A stretch of DNA of 10,446 nt from the NCBI GenBank assembly GCA_013003285.1, contig JABDJY010000219.1:1-10446 (forward strand). Direction: 5' to 3'. A model generated the notes under the pieces. That model made no database searches and was not told the origin of the DNA. It worked only from the letters and a program-made list of their open reading frames with translations. Origin of the DNA: Alphaproteobacteria bacterium. Lineage in GTDB: Bacteria > Pseudomonadota > Alphaproteobacteria > UBA6615. The position numbers were made by a program, and so were the translations under genes. Of this stretch, positions 1 through 7,005 are shown in pieces (the stretch's first letter is position 1; every line of letters begins with the position of its first letter).

Positions 1-936
1 GGTCGGGTTCACGCAGTCGAAGGTGTCGATGCCCTTCGCCGCGCCGTCCCAAATGTCGGCCACCCCGCCGATACCTAGCAGATGGATCGGGCGCGGTGCC
101 GGCGTGGCGGCGTTCAGCGGTCCCATCGCCATGCCGACAACGCCTTCCAGCTCGAAGCTATCGCTGCCCAAACAGCCGCCGACCGCATAGCCGAAATAAG
201 GTTGGCTGGCGGTAAATTCGGCGCTTTCGCGACGCAGATCATCGTACACGCCACCCTGCACGATGCCATAAAGCGCCTGCGGCCCGGCCGATCCTTCCGC
301 CGCGCGGGCGAATTCGGCGACGCTGCGTTCGGCCCAGCGATGGGTCAGCACCATGGAGTTGGCGGTATAGTCGCGGCCCACCTCGTAGGGCGAGCATTCG
401 TCGAGCACCAGAATGATATCGGCGCCCAGCTGACGTTGCACCTGGATCGCATCTTCCGGCGATAATTTATGGGTGCTGCCGTCGATATAGGAGCGGAAGA
501 CGGCGCCCTCTTCCTCGATCTTCAACAGCATTTTGGGCCGTTCGGATTTGCGGTTGCCTTTAATTTCCGCCGAGGCCGAGCCGCCGCCCAGGGAGAAAAT
601 CTGAAAGCCGCCGGAATCGGTCAGCATGGGGCCGTCCCAGCCCATCATCTTGTGCAGACCGCCCTGTCGGGCCACCGCCGCGCCGCCGGGTTGCAGCATC
701 AGATGATAGGTGTTGCCGAGAATGATTTGCGTCGCTTCGGCGCGCATCTGGTCCGGCGTGACGCCGCGAATGGCGCCGCGTGTGGCGCAGAACACGAAGG
801 CCGGCGTCTCGATCGTCCCATGGGGGGTTTGCAACTGGCCGACCCGCGCCGCGTCGGGCCACGCCGGATCGCCGGTGGTTTTATGCTCAACGGTAAAGGC
901 GAAGCCGGGATAATCGGCCATCACAAAGTCACTCAT
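1..936 (-). CDS. tgt: tRNA-guanine transglycosylase (queuine tRNA-ribosyltransferase), N-terminal 312 codons
   Basis: This enzyme exchanges guanine 34 in the anticodon of GUN tRNAs (Asp, Asn, His, Tyr) for a queuosine precursor or for queuine, in the cytoplasm. The frame is open from an ATG at 936 and runs off the left edge. Visible motifs are GNTYHL at about 75-80, LTDSGGFQ with the general-base Asp at 107, DEC at 179-181, IVQGGVYDDLR at 225-235 and DTFDCVNPT at 304-312 with the nucleophile Asp307. It departs from the usual bacterial form. About 18 extra residues follow FSLG (116-140), and the GGLAVGE loop reads GGCLGSD (253-259), so Gly replaces the usual Val. These traits recall the chlamydial queuine-using enzyme. 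No strong ribosome site precedes the ATG; Met6 is an alternative start. The terminator of rpmB lies about 36 bases upstream, so it probably has its own promoter. The family is certain; the substrate is inferred. Confidence 0.95.
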   Translation of the reverse strand, partial: MSDFVMADYPGFAFTVEHKTTGDPAWPDAARVGQLQTPHGTIETPAFVFCATRGAIRGVTPDQMRAEATQIILGNTYHLMLQPGGAAVARQGGLHKMMGWDGPMLTDSGGFQIFSLGGGSASAEIKGNRKSERPKMLLKIEEEGAVFRSYIDGSTHKLSPEDAIQVQRQLGADIILVLDECSPYEVGRDYTANSMVLTHRWAERSVAEFARAAEGSAGPQALYGIVQGGVYDDLRRESAEFTASQPYFGYAVGGCLGSDSFELEGVVGMAMGPLNAATPAPRPIHLLGIGGVADIWDGAAKGIDTFDCVNPT

Positions 937-971
937 CAGTTAGCGGCGTAATGATATAGCGCGACAGCAGC

Positions 972-997
972 AAAAAAGCCCGCGCGATGCGGGCTTT
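972..997 (-). terminator. Rho-independent terminator of rpmB
   Basis: A perfect 9-bp stem (975-983 with 989-997) closes a 5-base loop. Read on the minus strand it is followed by a run of six T (977-972). It sits 41 bases past the rpmB stop and just before tgt, so it ends the ribosomal protein transcript. Confidence 0.9.
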
Positions 998-1037
998 GAG
1001 GTACGCGGCCAATTTGGCCTGGATTGTTTGCGGGAGC

Positions 1038-1325
1038 CTAAGCCTCGGCGGTGGCTTTCACCAACTGCTTTTTCATGCTGCGCAATTCCGGCGGCAGCTT
1101 GGCCGCGGCGGTGCTTTGCAGATAGGCGTCCAAGCCCCCCTTATGTTCGATCGTGCGGGCTGCGGCCGTGGTGAGGCGCATGCGGATCGACTTGTTGAGG
1201 GCTTCGCTATAGAGCGACATGGGCTGGAGGTTCGGCAAAAACCGGCGGCGCGACTTATTGTGCGCGTGGCTGACATTGTTGCCGGCCATTACACCTTTAC
1301 CGGTCACACTGCATCGACGTGCCAT
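1038..1325 (-). CDS. rpmB: 50S ribosomal protein L28
   Basis: L28 is a small basic protein of the large ribosomal subunit. The 95-residue product opens with MARRCSVTGKGVMAGNNVSH and continues with the diagnostic NKSRRRFLPNLQ segment at about 23-34. The length suits the alphaproteobacterial form, which has a longer C-terminal tail than the E. coli protein. Only one Cys (Cys5) is present, so this is not the zinc-binding variant. The start is fixed by homology and by a GGAGAA ribosome site (minus strand, 1336-1331) five bases before the ATG. It follows meaB on the same strand after 114 bases. A good promoter and a terminator flank it, so it can be a single-gene unit. rpmG, its partner in many bacteria, is not here. 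Confidence 0.97.
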   Translation of the reverse strand: MARRCSVTGKGVMAGNNVSHAHNKSRRRFLPNLQPMSLYSEALNKSIRMRLTTAAARTIEHKGGLDAYLQSTAAAKLPPELRSMKKQLVKATAEA

Positions 1326-1330
1326 GAAAC

Positions 1331-1336
1331 TTCTCC
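1331..1336 (-). promoter_or_regulatory. ribosome binding site of rpmB
   Basis: The minus strand reads GGAGAA five bases before the rpmB ATG. It is the clearest Shine-Dalgarno site among the minus-strand genes in the window and supports the start at 1325. Confidence 0.8.
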
Positions 1337-1349
1337 AAAATCGGATCGA

Positions 1350-1364
1350 GCCGGGTTGCCCGGC
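1350..1364 (-). other. short GC hairpin in the rpmB leader
   Basis: GCCGGG and CCCGGC form a 6-bp stem around a 3-base loop. It lies between the candidate rpmB promoter and the ribosome site. No run of T follows closely, so it is a poor terminator for meaB. It could stabilise or modulate the leader RNA, but only the pairing itself is seen. Confidence 0.4.
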
Positions 1365-1376
1365 AATTGAGCGGCG

Positions 1377-1405
1377 GTCTTAGCCGACCCTGTTTAGCCG
1401 GTCAA
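1377..1405 (-). promoter_or_regulatory. candidate sigma-70 promoter of rpmB
   Basis: On the minus strand TTGACC (1405-1400) and TAAGAC (1382-1377) are separated by exactly 17 bases. This is close to the housekeeping consensus and lies 52-80 bases before the rpmB start. It falls in the gap after meaB, so L28 need not depend on meaB transcription. Confidence 0.65.
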
Positions 1406-1439
1406 GTCCCTATAATTGCGGGCAAAGTCCCCGCCGCGC

Positions 1440-2420
1440 CTACTCCGCCTGGCGAAACGCCGCCAGCAACGCCTGCGCCGCCGCCGCGGGGGTCAGCGAT
1501 CCGGCTTCGACCTGCGCCTCGAGCTCGGAAATTCGCGCATCGACCGCCGGATTCGCTCGGAAACTGGCCAATAAACTGTCATCCACCTCGCGCCACATCC
1601 AGGTTCGGGCCTGCTGGGCGCGGCGATCCTCGAACGCGCTTTCGGCCGTCATGGCGGCGCGATAGTCCTCGACGATCTGCCAAATATCGCCAATTCCGGT
1701 GCCCTCCAGCGCCGAGCAAGTGACCACCCGCGAGGTCCAATAGGGCGTCGCCGGGCGCAGCAGGTGCAGCGCGTTGGCATATTCGCCCGCCACCCGGCCG
1801 GCGGCATCGATCAGATCGCCATCGGCCTTGTTGACGATCACCAGATCGGCCAGCTCGACGATGCCGCGTTTCAAGCCCTGCAGCTCGTCGCCGCTGCCCG
1901 GCAGCAACAGCAGCAAAAACATATCGACCATATCGGCCACCGCTGTTTCCGACTGCCCCACCCCAACCGTCTCGATCAGCACCACGTCGAAGCCGGCGGC
2001 CTCGCAGGCCAGCATGGCTTCGCGGGTGCGCCGCGCTACGCCGCCCTGGGTGCCGGCCGTCGGGGTCGGCCGGATGAAGGCCTGCGGCGACTGGGCCAAC
2101 TGCTCCATGCGGGTCTTGTCGCCGAGGATCGAGCCGCCGCTGATCTGCGAGGAGGGATCAACGGCCAGCACCGCAACCCGTTTGCCGGCGTCGATCAGAT
2201 GTTGGCCGAAACTCTCGATGAAGGTGGATTTCCCCACCCCGGGTACGCCGGAGATACCGAGCCGGATCGACTGGCCGGTGTGGGGTAGCAGCGCCTCCAA
2301 CAGGGATTCCGCCGCGCGGCGATGATCGTCGCGGGTGGACTCGATCAGGGTGATCGCCTGGGCCAAGGCCCGGCGGTCGCCGGCACAAACTTGTTCAGCC
2401 AGTTCCATGGCCTTATCCAT
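1440..2420 (-). CDS. meaB: methylmalonyl-CoA mutase-associated GTPase MeaB (ArgK/MMAA family)
   Basis: MeaB is a G3E-type P-loop GTPase that binds methylmalonyl-CoA mutase, gates loading of adenosylcobalamin and prevents inactivation of the enzyme. The 326-residue product has the family's usual length. It shows a Walker A motif GVPGVGKST (58-66), VDPSS (87-91), the switch segment ETVGVGQSE (150-158) and the guanine-specificity motif NKAD (197-200), followed by the helical C-terminal dimerisation region. The first ATG (2420) is chosen because it suits the family's N-terminal helix; Met5 is possible and the ribosome site is weak. It starts 21 bases after the lrp stop on the same strand, which suggests one transcript. 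Its client, the mutase, is encoded at the right end of the window, about 7.7 kb away. Confidence 0.96.
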   Translation of the reverse strand: MDKAMELAEQVCAGDRRALAQAITLIESTRDDHRRAAESLLEALLPHTGQSIRLGISGVPGVGKSTFIESFGQHLIDAGKRVAVLAVDPSSQISGGSILGDKTRMEQLAQSPQAFIRPTPTAGTQGGVARRTREAMLACEAAGFDVVLIETVGVGQSETAVADMVDMFLLLLLPGSGDELQGLKRGIVELADLVIVNKADGDLIDAAGRVAGEYANALHLLRPATPYWTSRVVTCSALEGTGIGDIWQIVEDYRAAMTAESAFEDRRAQQARTWMWREVDDSLLASFRANPAVDARISELEAQVEAGSLTPAAAAQALLAAFRQAE

Positions 2421-2441
2421 ACCGCTTTGCCGATGTCATCG

Positions 2442-2915
2442 CTACGGCGCTTTCGCCGGCTTACCGGTGACCGGCGAGGACAGCACGACAGATGTATCGG
2501 CGGTACCGAAGCGGCGGAACCGCGCGATCACATCCTCCAGCTCAGCTACCGAGGTCACCGCCAGACGTATCAGGAAACAATCCTCGCCGGTGATATGGTG
2601 GCATTCGATCACCGCGTCGAGCGAGGCGCACAGTGCGATCACCCGCTGGTAGCTGGTCGCCGAGGTGGTCAGCCGCAAATACGCACCCAAGGGCCGGCCC
2701 AGCCGGGCGCGGTCGACACTCGCCTGATAGCCGGTGATCGCCCCGCTCTCTTCCAGCCGCCGCACTCGCTCGGCCACCGCCGGGGTCGACATGCCGACCC
2801 GCCGCGCCAGCTCACTGAAGGATAAACGCGCATCGGCCTGCAACTCGCGCAGCAAGCGCCAGGCAGTTTGATCTACCCGGCTTTCCGTTCGTAAACCGTC
2901 TTCCACCATGACCAT
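2442..2915 (-). CDS. Lrp/AsnC family transcriptional regulator
   Basis: Proteins of this family are DNA-binding regulators that sense amino acids or related small molecules and bend DNA as dimers to octamers or higher. The 157-residue product has an N-terminal winged helix-turn-helix at about 15-60 (LSFSELARRVGMSTPAVAERV is the recognition region, starting at 31). An RAM/AsnC ligand-binding domain follows at about 77-150, with ITGEDCFLIRL at 108-118 and the typical SSPVTGK end. The ATG at 2915 is used; the ATG at 2909 is equally plausible. It lies directly upstream of meaB with a 21-base gap. Upstream is a very AT-rich gap with palindromes, as expected for an autoregulated Lrp gene. Control of meaB or of branched-chain amino acid and propionate metabolism is inferred from position only; the effector cannot be read from the sequence. 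Confidence 0.93.
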   Translation of the reverse strand: MVMVEDGLRTESRVDQTAWRLLRELQADARLSFSELARRVGMSTPAVAERVRRLEESGAITGYQASVDRARLGRPLGAYLRLTTSATSYQRVIALCASLDAVIECHHITGEDCFLIRLAVTSVAELEDVIARFRRFGTADTSVVLSSPVTGKPAKAP

Positions 2916-2938
2916 CCAAACCTAACGGATTTTCTTGT

Positions 2939-2953
2939 ATATCATACTGATAT
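2939..2953. promoter_or_regulatory. 15-bp AT-rich palindrome, candidate Lrp operator
   Basis: ATATCA and TGATAT flank a 3-base centre, making a 15-base palindrome that starts 24 bases before the lrp start codon. Known Lrp sites are AT-rich 15-base palindromes of this kind, so autoregulation is plausible. Binding is inferred. Confidence 0.45.
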
Positions 2954-2994
2954 TAATGTATTTACCATTTAATAATAACATACGTAATTAATAT
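2950..2994. repeat. AT-rich inverted repeat between lrp and the lipoprotein gene
   Basis: The arms ATATTAAT (2950-2957) and ATTAATAT (2987-2994) are perfect reverse complements, 29 bases apart. The surrounding 2931-3000 holds only 13 G or C in 70 bases, in an otherwise GC-rich window. It may be a second regulator site or part of the divergent promoters. Chance is possible in such a biased stretch. Confidence 0.35.
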
Positions 2995-3157
2995 ATTCAG
3001 ATTGCCTACCGAACCGCAACAGCGCTTCTGATCGACCTAACGATCGGCATATCCAGGCGATCAAAGACCCATCCACCAAACCCGTAACGTTCCATTAACA
3101 AATCGGGCGCTACCCTCCCGCATCTGCGACCAACGAACCCATGGGACAAGGATCGCC

Positions 3158-3781
3158 ATGTTTCGTTCTTTTTTTCCCTGCGCCTTTACGCTCGCCCTGG
3201 CCGGATGCGCCGCTTCGGGTTTAAGCCAAGCCGAGTGCCACACCGCCGACTGGCGGGCGATCGGCTATGAGGACGGTAGCCAGGGAAAGAACACGGCGGC
3301 GCTGGGTGAATATCGCCAGAGCTGCGCCGAACACGGCGTAACTCCCAACTTCGAAGCCTATATGGACGGCCATGGCAGTGGCGTTGCGTTATTTTGCCGG
3401 CCCCAAAACGGTTTCCAGCTTGGCGCCCGCGGATATCGCTATGGCGGCGTGTGCCCGGCGGATCTCGAGCAGACATTCCTCACCGCGCACGCCGATGGAT
3501 TAGGCCTGCACCAGCGGCGCACGACGGTCGATCGACTGAACAAGAAAATCAAACGCCAGCACAGGCGGTCGCAGAAAACCGAAAAGTTGATGGCCGAAAA
3601 AACCGCGGCGCTAATCTCGCCCCAGACCCTGGCGCCGCAGCGCCTGACCATCGGTGTCGAACTCAAACAACTCACGCAAGAGCGTGTCGAACTGGAGCGG
3701 TCAATTAGCCAGCTTGAGGTCGATCTCGACCATGCGGAGCAAGACTACCAAGAGTATCGCGAAAGCCTCGAACGCCGCTGA
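3158..3781 (+). CDS. DUF2799-type lipoprotein with coiled-coil tail
   Basis: The product is a 207-residue predicted lipoprotein of unknown function. A short hydrophobic signal ends in the lipobox LAGC, with the lipidated Cys at 17. The body (about 25-115) has the pattern I associate with DUF2799: EC..ADWRAIGYEDG at 26-40, a second Cys in the SCAEHGV segment at about 55-61, then GHGSG, NGFQLG and RGYRYGGVCP. Four Cys (27, 56, 80, 99) could form two disulfides in the periplasm. Residues 120-205 are charged and Gln-rich, with heptad-like spacing, suggesting a coiled coil. The start is supported by AAGGAT ending five bases before the ATG. It is divergent from lrp and in the same direction as the metalloprotease, 306 bases upstream of it. 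The role is unknown; the family assignment is from memory of its pattern. Confidence 0.85.
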   Translation: MFRSFFPCAFTLALAGCAASGLSQAECHTADWRAIGYEDGSQGKNTAALGEYRQSCAEHGVTPNFEAYMDGHGSGVALFCRPQNGFQLGARGYRYGGVCPADLEQTFLTAHADGLGLHQRRTTVDRLNKKIKRQHRRSQKTEKLMAEKTAALISPQTLAPQRLTIGVELKQLTQERVELERSISQLEVDLDHAEQDYQEYRESLERR

Positions 3782-3913
3782 CGGCACACCGGGTCCGACC
3801 AGCCGTGGACTGCGAAGCGTGGCACTATAAACAGCCACAACTTCGCCCTGCCTGCCTGCGTATGTCGGCGTTGATGCTCAGCGACGCCCAGGAGCAATAT
3901 TATCCACACTAAA

Positions 3914-3949
3914 GAAAGTAATTAAAAATCAGAACGTTCCTTTACTTTC
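3914..3949. promoter_or_regulatory. inverted repeat, candidate operator upstream of the metalloprotease
   Basis: GAAAGTAA (3914-3921) and TTACTTTC (3942-3949) are perfect reverse complements 20 bases apart, and pairing resumes after one outer mismatch. They lie just upstream of the candidate promoter. This could be a regulator site or an AT-rich stem; the sequence alone does not decide. Confidence 0.35.
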
Positions 3950-3971
3950 CTTAATGGGATAATTAACCATA

Positions 3972-3999
3972 TTTACTATCATAATACATAAAATACACT
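3972..3999 (+). promoter_or_regulatory. candidate promoter of the metalloprotease gene
   Basis: TTTACT (3972-3977) and TACACT (3994-3999) are 16 bases apart, about 90 bases before the start codon. The match to the sigma-70 consensus is moderate, and the stretch is so AT-rich that several other hexamer pairs are possible. Confidence 0.35.
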
Positions 4000-4087
4000 C
4001 TAGTTTCCGTGGATTTCCTTAACGCACCGCCATAGACTATTCCCTGGGGGCCAGTCCGGCTTTAATAAAATCTATCGGGATCATGTC

Positions 4088-6901
4088 ATGCGCGTTAGTT
4101 ACATTCTTCAAGCGGCGTCGATCGGCGCCGCCATATCTCTTTTCTTGGCTTCACCAGCAATATCACAGCAACGAGAATTCGGACTCGGCCAGCCCAGCGC
4201 GGTCGGCGATCTTCCGGCTGGTTCATTCAAATCGGCCCTCGAAGGGTTACCCCCGACGGCGCGCGGCCGGGCCCTGGGCATTCTGCGACGCAGTACTGTC
4301 CCTGTAGAAGATCTGGAGTTCATGCGCGTCAGCCCCCGCGGCGACCTCTTTTTCGAAGACCCGGCCTTTGAAGCCGATGGTGATCTCGACGAAATCGTCC
4401 CCCCGGCCGAAATCTCCGAGGCCAACGTCTTTCTGCTGCACAGCAAACCCGGTGCGGCGAACATTCTCTATCTCGATTTCGACGGCCACGACGTCACCGG
4501 CACGGTCTGGAATGACAACGCAGGTGTAAGCGTCCTCAATATGCGGCCCTATTCGACCGATAGCGATTACGCCAATTTCTCGACCTCCGAGATTGACCGC
4601 ATCGCCGAATCCTGGCGCCGCGTCGCGGAAGATTTCGCGCCATTTGACATCGATGTGACGACCGAAGATCCGGGCGCCTCCGGCTCGAATGTCGGACACA
4701 TTCTGGTCACCCAAAAGCAAGATGCCAGCGGTGACTATATTTATAATTGTAGCTGCGGCGGCGTTGCTTACTACAACGGCTTCGGCAGCTCATACCTGTC
4801 GCCGGGGCTCGTCTTCAACACTAGCCTGACCGGCGTTGCCGAGGCCGCCTCCCATGAGTTCGGCCACAATCTGAACCTCAACCATGATGGCACCAGCGGC
4901 AGTTCATACTATTCGGGCCATGGTTCGGGCGCGGTTAGCTGGGGCCCCATTATGGGTGCCAGCTACAACCGAAACGTCACCCAATTCAGTAAGGGCGAAT
5001 ATTCCGGCGCCAACAACCAGCAGGACGATCTGGCCATCATCGCCGGTGAACTTTCCTATCGCGTTGACGACCACGAAGATTCGATTCTCGGCCTCGCCAC
5101 GCCTTTATTGATCACCGGCGGCACCAATGTTGTCAGCTTCGGGCGCGTTTCAGACCCAAGCGCCACGGATCTCGCCAACCGGGGCATCATCGAAGACCGC
5201 AACGACTTCGATCTCTTCTCCATGAACGTGGGAACCGGCACGATCAACCTGACGATCTCGCCGGCGCATCTCGAGAATTATACCGGCAGCTATAGCTCGA
5301 ACCTCGACATCGAGGCGCGCCTGCTTGATGAGTTCGGTAACGTGGTACAAACCAGCAGTCCGGATACCGATACAAGCGCCACGATCAATTACAATGTAAC
5401 GATCGCCGGCGCCTACTATCTAGAGATCAATGGTGTTGGGCGCGGCGCGGTTCTGAGCGACGGTTATACCGATTACGCAAGTGTCGGCGAGTTCTTCATC
5501 AACGGCACCGTACCGCCGGACACGGTCATCACCGACCCGCCCGTCGCGCCGGCCGATTTGACCGCGACCCTGGTCAACGACGTCAATATCGAACTCAATT
5601 GGACCGACCCGGCGAGCCCCGCAGAGGCGGATGAGGACGGCTATCGTGTGCGTCGTTCGGTAGACGGCGGTCCCTTCGTACTCCGCGCCACGCTGGCCCG
5701 CGACAGCAATTTCTTTGCCGACAATAACCTCGCCAACGGCGACTACGCCTACCAGTTGGAGGTCTTCAACAGTGTCGACACGGCGTTATCGCCGCAGACC
5801 GCTCCCATCAGCATCGATGCACCGTCCGTCGCGGTGGCCACCAGCGAAGCCACCACATCGGGTTCGATCCTGTCGGGCAGCTATGTCAGCACGCAGAATG
5901 CCTCGGGGTCGGAAACTCTGGTCGAACAGCACAGCGGTGGTAAACCGCAAAACCGCCGGTCCTATCTCGACCATACTTGGACCGTAACGGGCGTAGTTCC
6001 CGGTGCGACTGTCGACCTTGAAGTTCGCGCTTCGGCGCCGTCGAACAGCGAGAATGAGGACTTTGACTTCACTTATTCTGTGAATAACGGCCCTTGGCTC
6101 GACCTCGGAACAGTGCCTGGCGGTGGCACCGCGATTATGTCGGCATCGCTGCCGCCTTCCACCAGCGGGTCGGTACGCATCAAAGTCGTCGATAGCGACC
6201 CGAACACCGTCGGCAATAAAAACACCGACACCGTGTCGGTTCAGGAAATAAGCATCACCTCTGGCGGCGACGCCGGCAATCAGCCGCCGTTCGTCACCAT
6301 CGTGGCCCCGGCGGATGGAACCCTAGTGATGCTCGGCGAAGAGACTTTCTTTGAGGGAACCGCTGACGACGAAGATGGCGACCTGAAGGGTTCATTGACC
6401 TGGACATCAGACCTCGTCGGACCAATCGGCAATGGCGCCAATCCTTCGGCTGTTCTAACCCTGGGTACACATACCGTGACAGCAAGCGTTGACGACAGCG
6501 CGGCGCAAACCGGAGATGACTCGATTACCGTTACGGTAAGCGATACGCCGCAATCGACAACAATGGCGATTTCCGATCTCGACGGCGCAAGTGCGCCGGC
6601 GGGTCGAGGCGGCAAGTGGCAGGCCACGGTCAGCGCAACGGTGCTCGACAATCTCGGGAACCCCGTCTCCGGCGCAACAGTGTCGGGTTCGTGGTCGAGC
6701 GGCGCAAGTGGGTCTGGATCCTGCCTGACCGATGCCTCGGGCAGCTGTGACATCTCCAAAGGCGGACTGAAGAGTAACGCGTCCTCCGCCAGGTTCACGG
6801 TGACGGGTATCAGTCACGCGTCGTTGTCCTACAATTCGAGCGCCAATGACGACCCGGACACCGATAGCGACGGCACGGTCATCACGGTGGCCGCGCCCTA
6901 A
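4088..6901 (+). CDS. secreted multidomain zinc metalloprotease (metzincin type)
   Basis: The 937-residue product is probably an exported endopeptidase. A signal peptide (1-27, ending ASPAISQ) precedes a short pro-region and a catalytic region (about 124-325). That region holds LYLDFDGH (127-134), the zinc site HEFGHNLNLNH with ligands His256, His260 and His266 and base Glu257, and a probable Met-turn PIMG with Met289. The site follows the metzincin HExxHxxGxxH layout, but the Gly is Asn263. Next come a pre-peptidase-like beta domain (about 328-474), a fibronectin III domain (about 484-577), a beta-sandwich region (578-728), an Ig- or PKD-like domain (732-818) and an invasin-like domain with a close Cys pair (879, 887). 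No membrane anchor or GlyGly-CTERM is seen, so release after Sec export, perhaps by type II secretion, is likely. The ATG at 4088 is preceded by CGGGA at good spacing. The substrate is unknown. Confidence 0.9.
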   Translation: MRVSYILQAASIGAAISLFLASPAISQQREFGLGQPSAVGDLPAGSFKSALEGLPPTARGRALGILRRSTVPVEDLEFMRVSPRGDLFFEDPAFEADGDLDEIVPPAEISEANVFLLHSKPGAANILYLDFDGHDVTGTVWNDNAGVSVLNMRPYSTDSDYANFSTSEIDRIAESWRRVAEDFAPFDIDVTTEDPGASGSNVGHILVTQKQDASGDYIYNCSCGGVAYYNGFGSSYLSPGLVFNTSLTGVAEAASHEFGHNLNLNHDGTSGSSYYSGHGSGAVSWGPIMGASYNRNVTQFSKGEYSGANNQQDDLAIIAGELSYRVDDHEDSILGLATPLLITGGTNVVSFGRVSDPSATDLANRGIIEDRNDFDLFSMNVGTGTINLTISPAHLENYTGSYSSNLDIEARLLDEFGNVVQTSSPDTDTSATINYNVTIAGAYYLEINGVGRGAVLSDGYTDYASVGEFFINGTVPPDTVITDPPVAPADLTATLVNDVNIELNWTDPASPAEADEDGYRVRRSVDGGPFVLRATLARDSNFFADNNLANGDYAYQLEVFNSVDTALSPQTAPISIDAPSVAVATSEATTSGSILSGSYVSTQNASGSETLVEQHSGGKPQNRRSYLDHTWTVTGVVPGATVDLEVRASAPSNSENEDFDFTYSVNNGPWLDLGTVPGGGTAIMSASLPPSTSGSVRIKVVDSDPNTVGNKNTDTVSVQEISITSGGDAGNQPPFVTIVAPADGTLVMLGEETFFEGTADDEDGDLKGSLTWTSDLVGPIGNGANPSAVLTLGTHTVTASVDDSAAQTGDDSITVTVSDTPQSTTMAISDLDGASAPAGRGGKWQATVSATVLDNLGNPVSGATVSGSWSSGASGSGSCLTDASGSCDISKGGLKSNASSARFTVTGISHASLSYNSSANDDPDTDSDGTVITVAAP

Positions 6902-6935
6902 ACCGGGCAGCCTGTCACCCAAACACCGAACAACT

Positions 6936-6971
6936 GACGGGGTCGCCGCTATTAGCGTCGGCGACCCCGTC
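6936..6971. terminator. bidirectional terminator hairpin between convergent genes
   Basis: A perfect 13-bp GC-rich stem (6936-6948 with 6959-6971) encloses a 10-base loop. It lies 35 bases past the metalloprotease stop and 35 bases past the stop of the convergent coiled-coil gene. No long T run follows on either side, so it may act as a stalling structure for both transcripts. Confidence 0.7.
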
Positions 6972-7005
6972 GCGATTCCAATTGACCTTCTAGAGTGCCG
7001 ATAAC

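Larger units (their letters stand above)
3782..4087. other. 306-base intergenic region upstream of the metalloprotease
   Basis: No gene is seen. The first part is of ordinary composition and holds a weak 5-bp hairpin (GTGGC 3819-3823 with GCCAC 3834-3838) that might end the lipoprotein transcript. From 3901 to 4000 only about 26 of 100 bases are G or C. This part contains an 8-bp inverted repeat, an AACGTTCC motif shared with the upstream region of the lipoprotein gene, and candidate promoter hexamers. Confidence 0.6.

Noticed and set aside
469..951. 160-codon open frame on the plus strand
   Set aside because: It is antisense to the well-supported tgt coding frame, and the product is Gly/His/Arg-rich with no recognisable family.
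1764..2325. Two overlapping plus-strand open frames of 174 and 183 codons
   Set aside because: They mirror meaB, whose P-loop and NKAD motifs fix the true strand; GC-rich DNA gives long spurious frames.
2322..2825. 167-codon plus-strand open frame
   Set aside because: It is antisense to the Lrp/AsnC gene, and its composition looks like a shadow of the other strand.
3061..3243. 60-codon minus-strand open frame overlapping the lipoprotein start
   Set aside because: No family resemblance, and it overlaps the signal peptide and ribosome site of the supported lipoprotein gene.
6280..6922. Minus-strand open frames of 172 and 155 codons
   Set aside because: They are antisense to the Ig-like and C-terminal domains of the metalloprotease, with no independent start signal or motif.
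6902..7005. Attachment site or direct repeat at the right edge of the exported-protein block
   Set aside because: No matching sequence was found by eye in the left gap (2916-3157), and the main structure here is a terminator hairpin.
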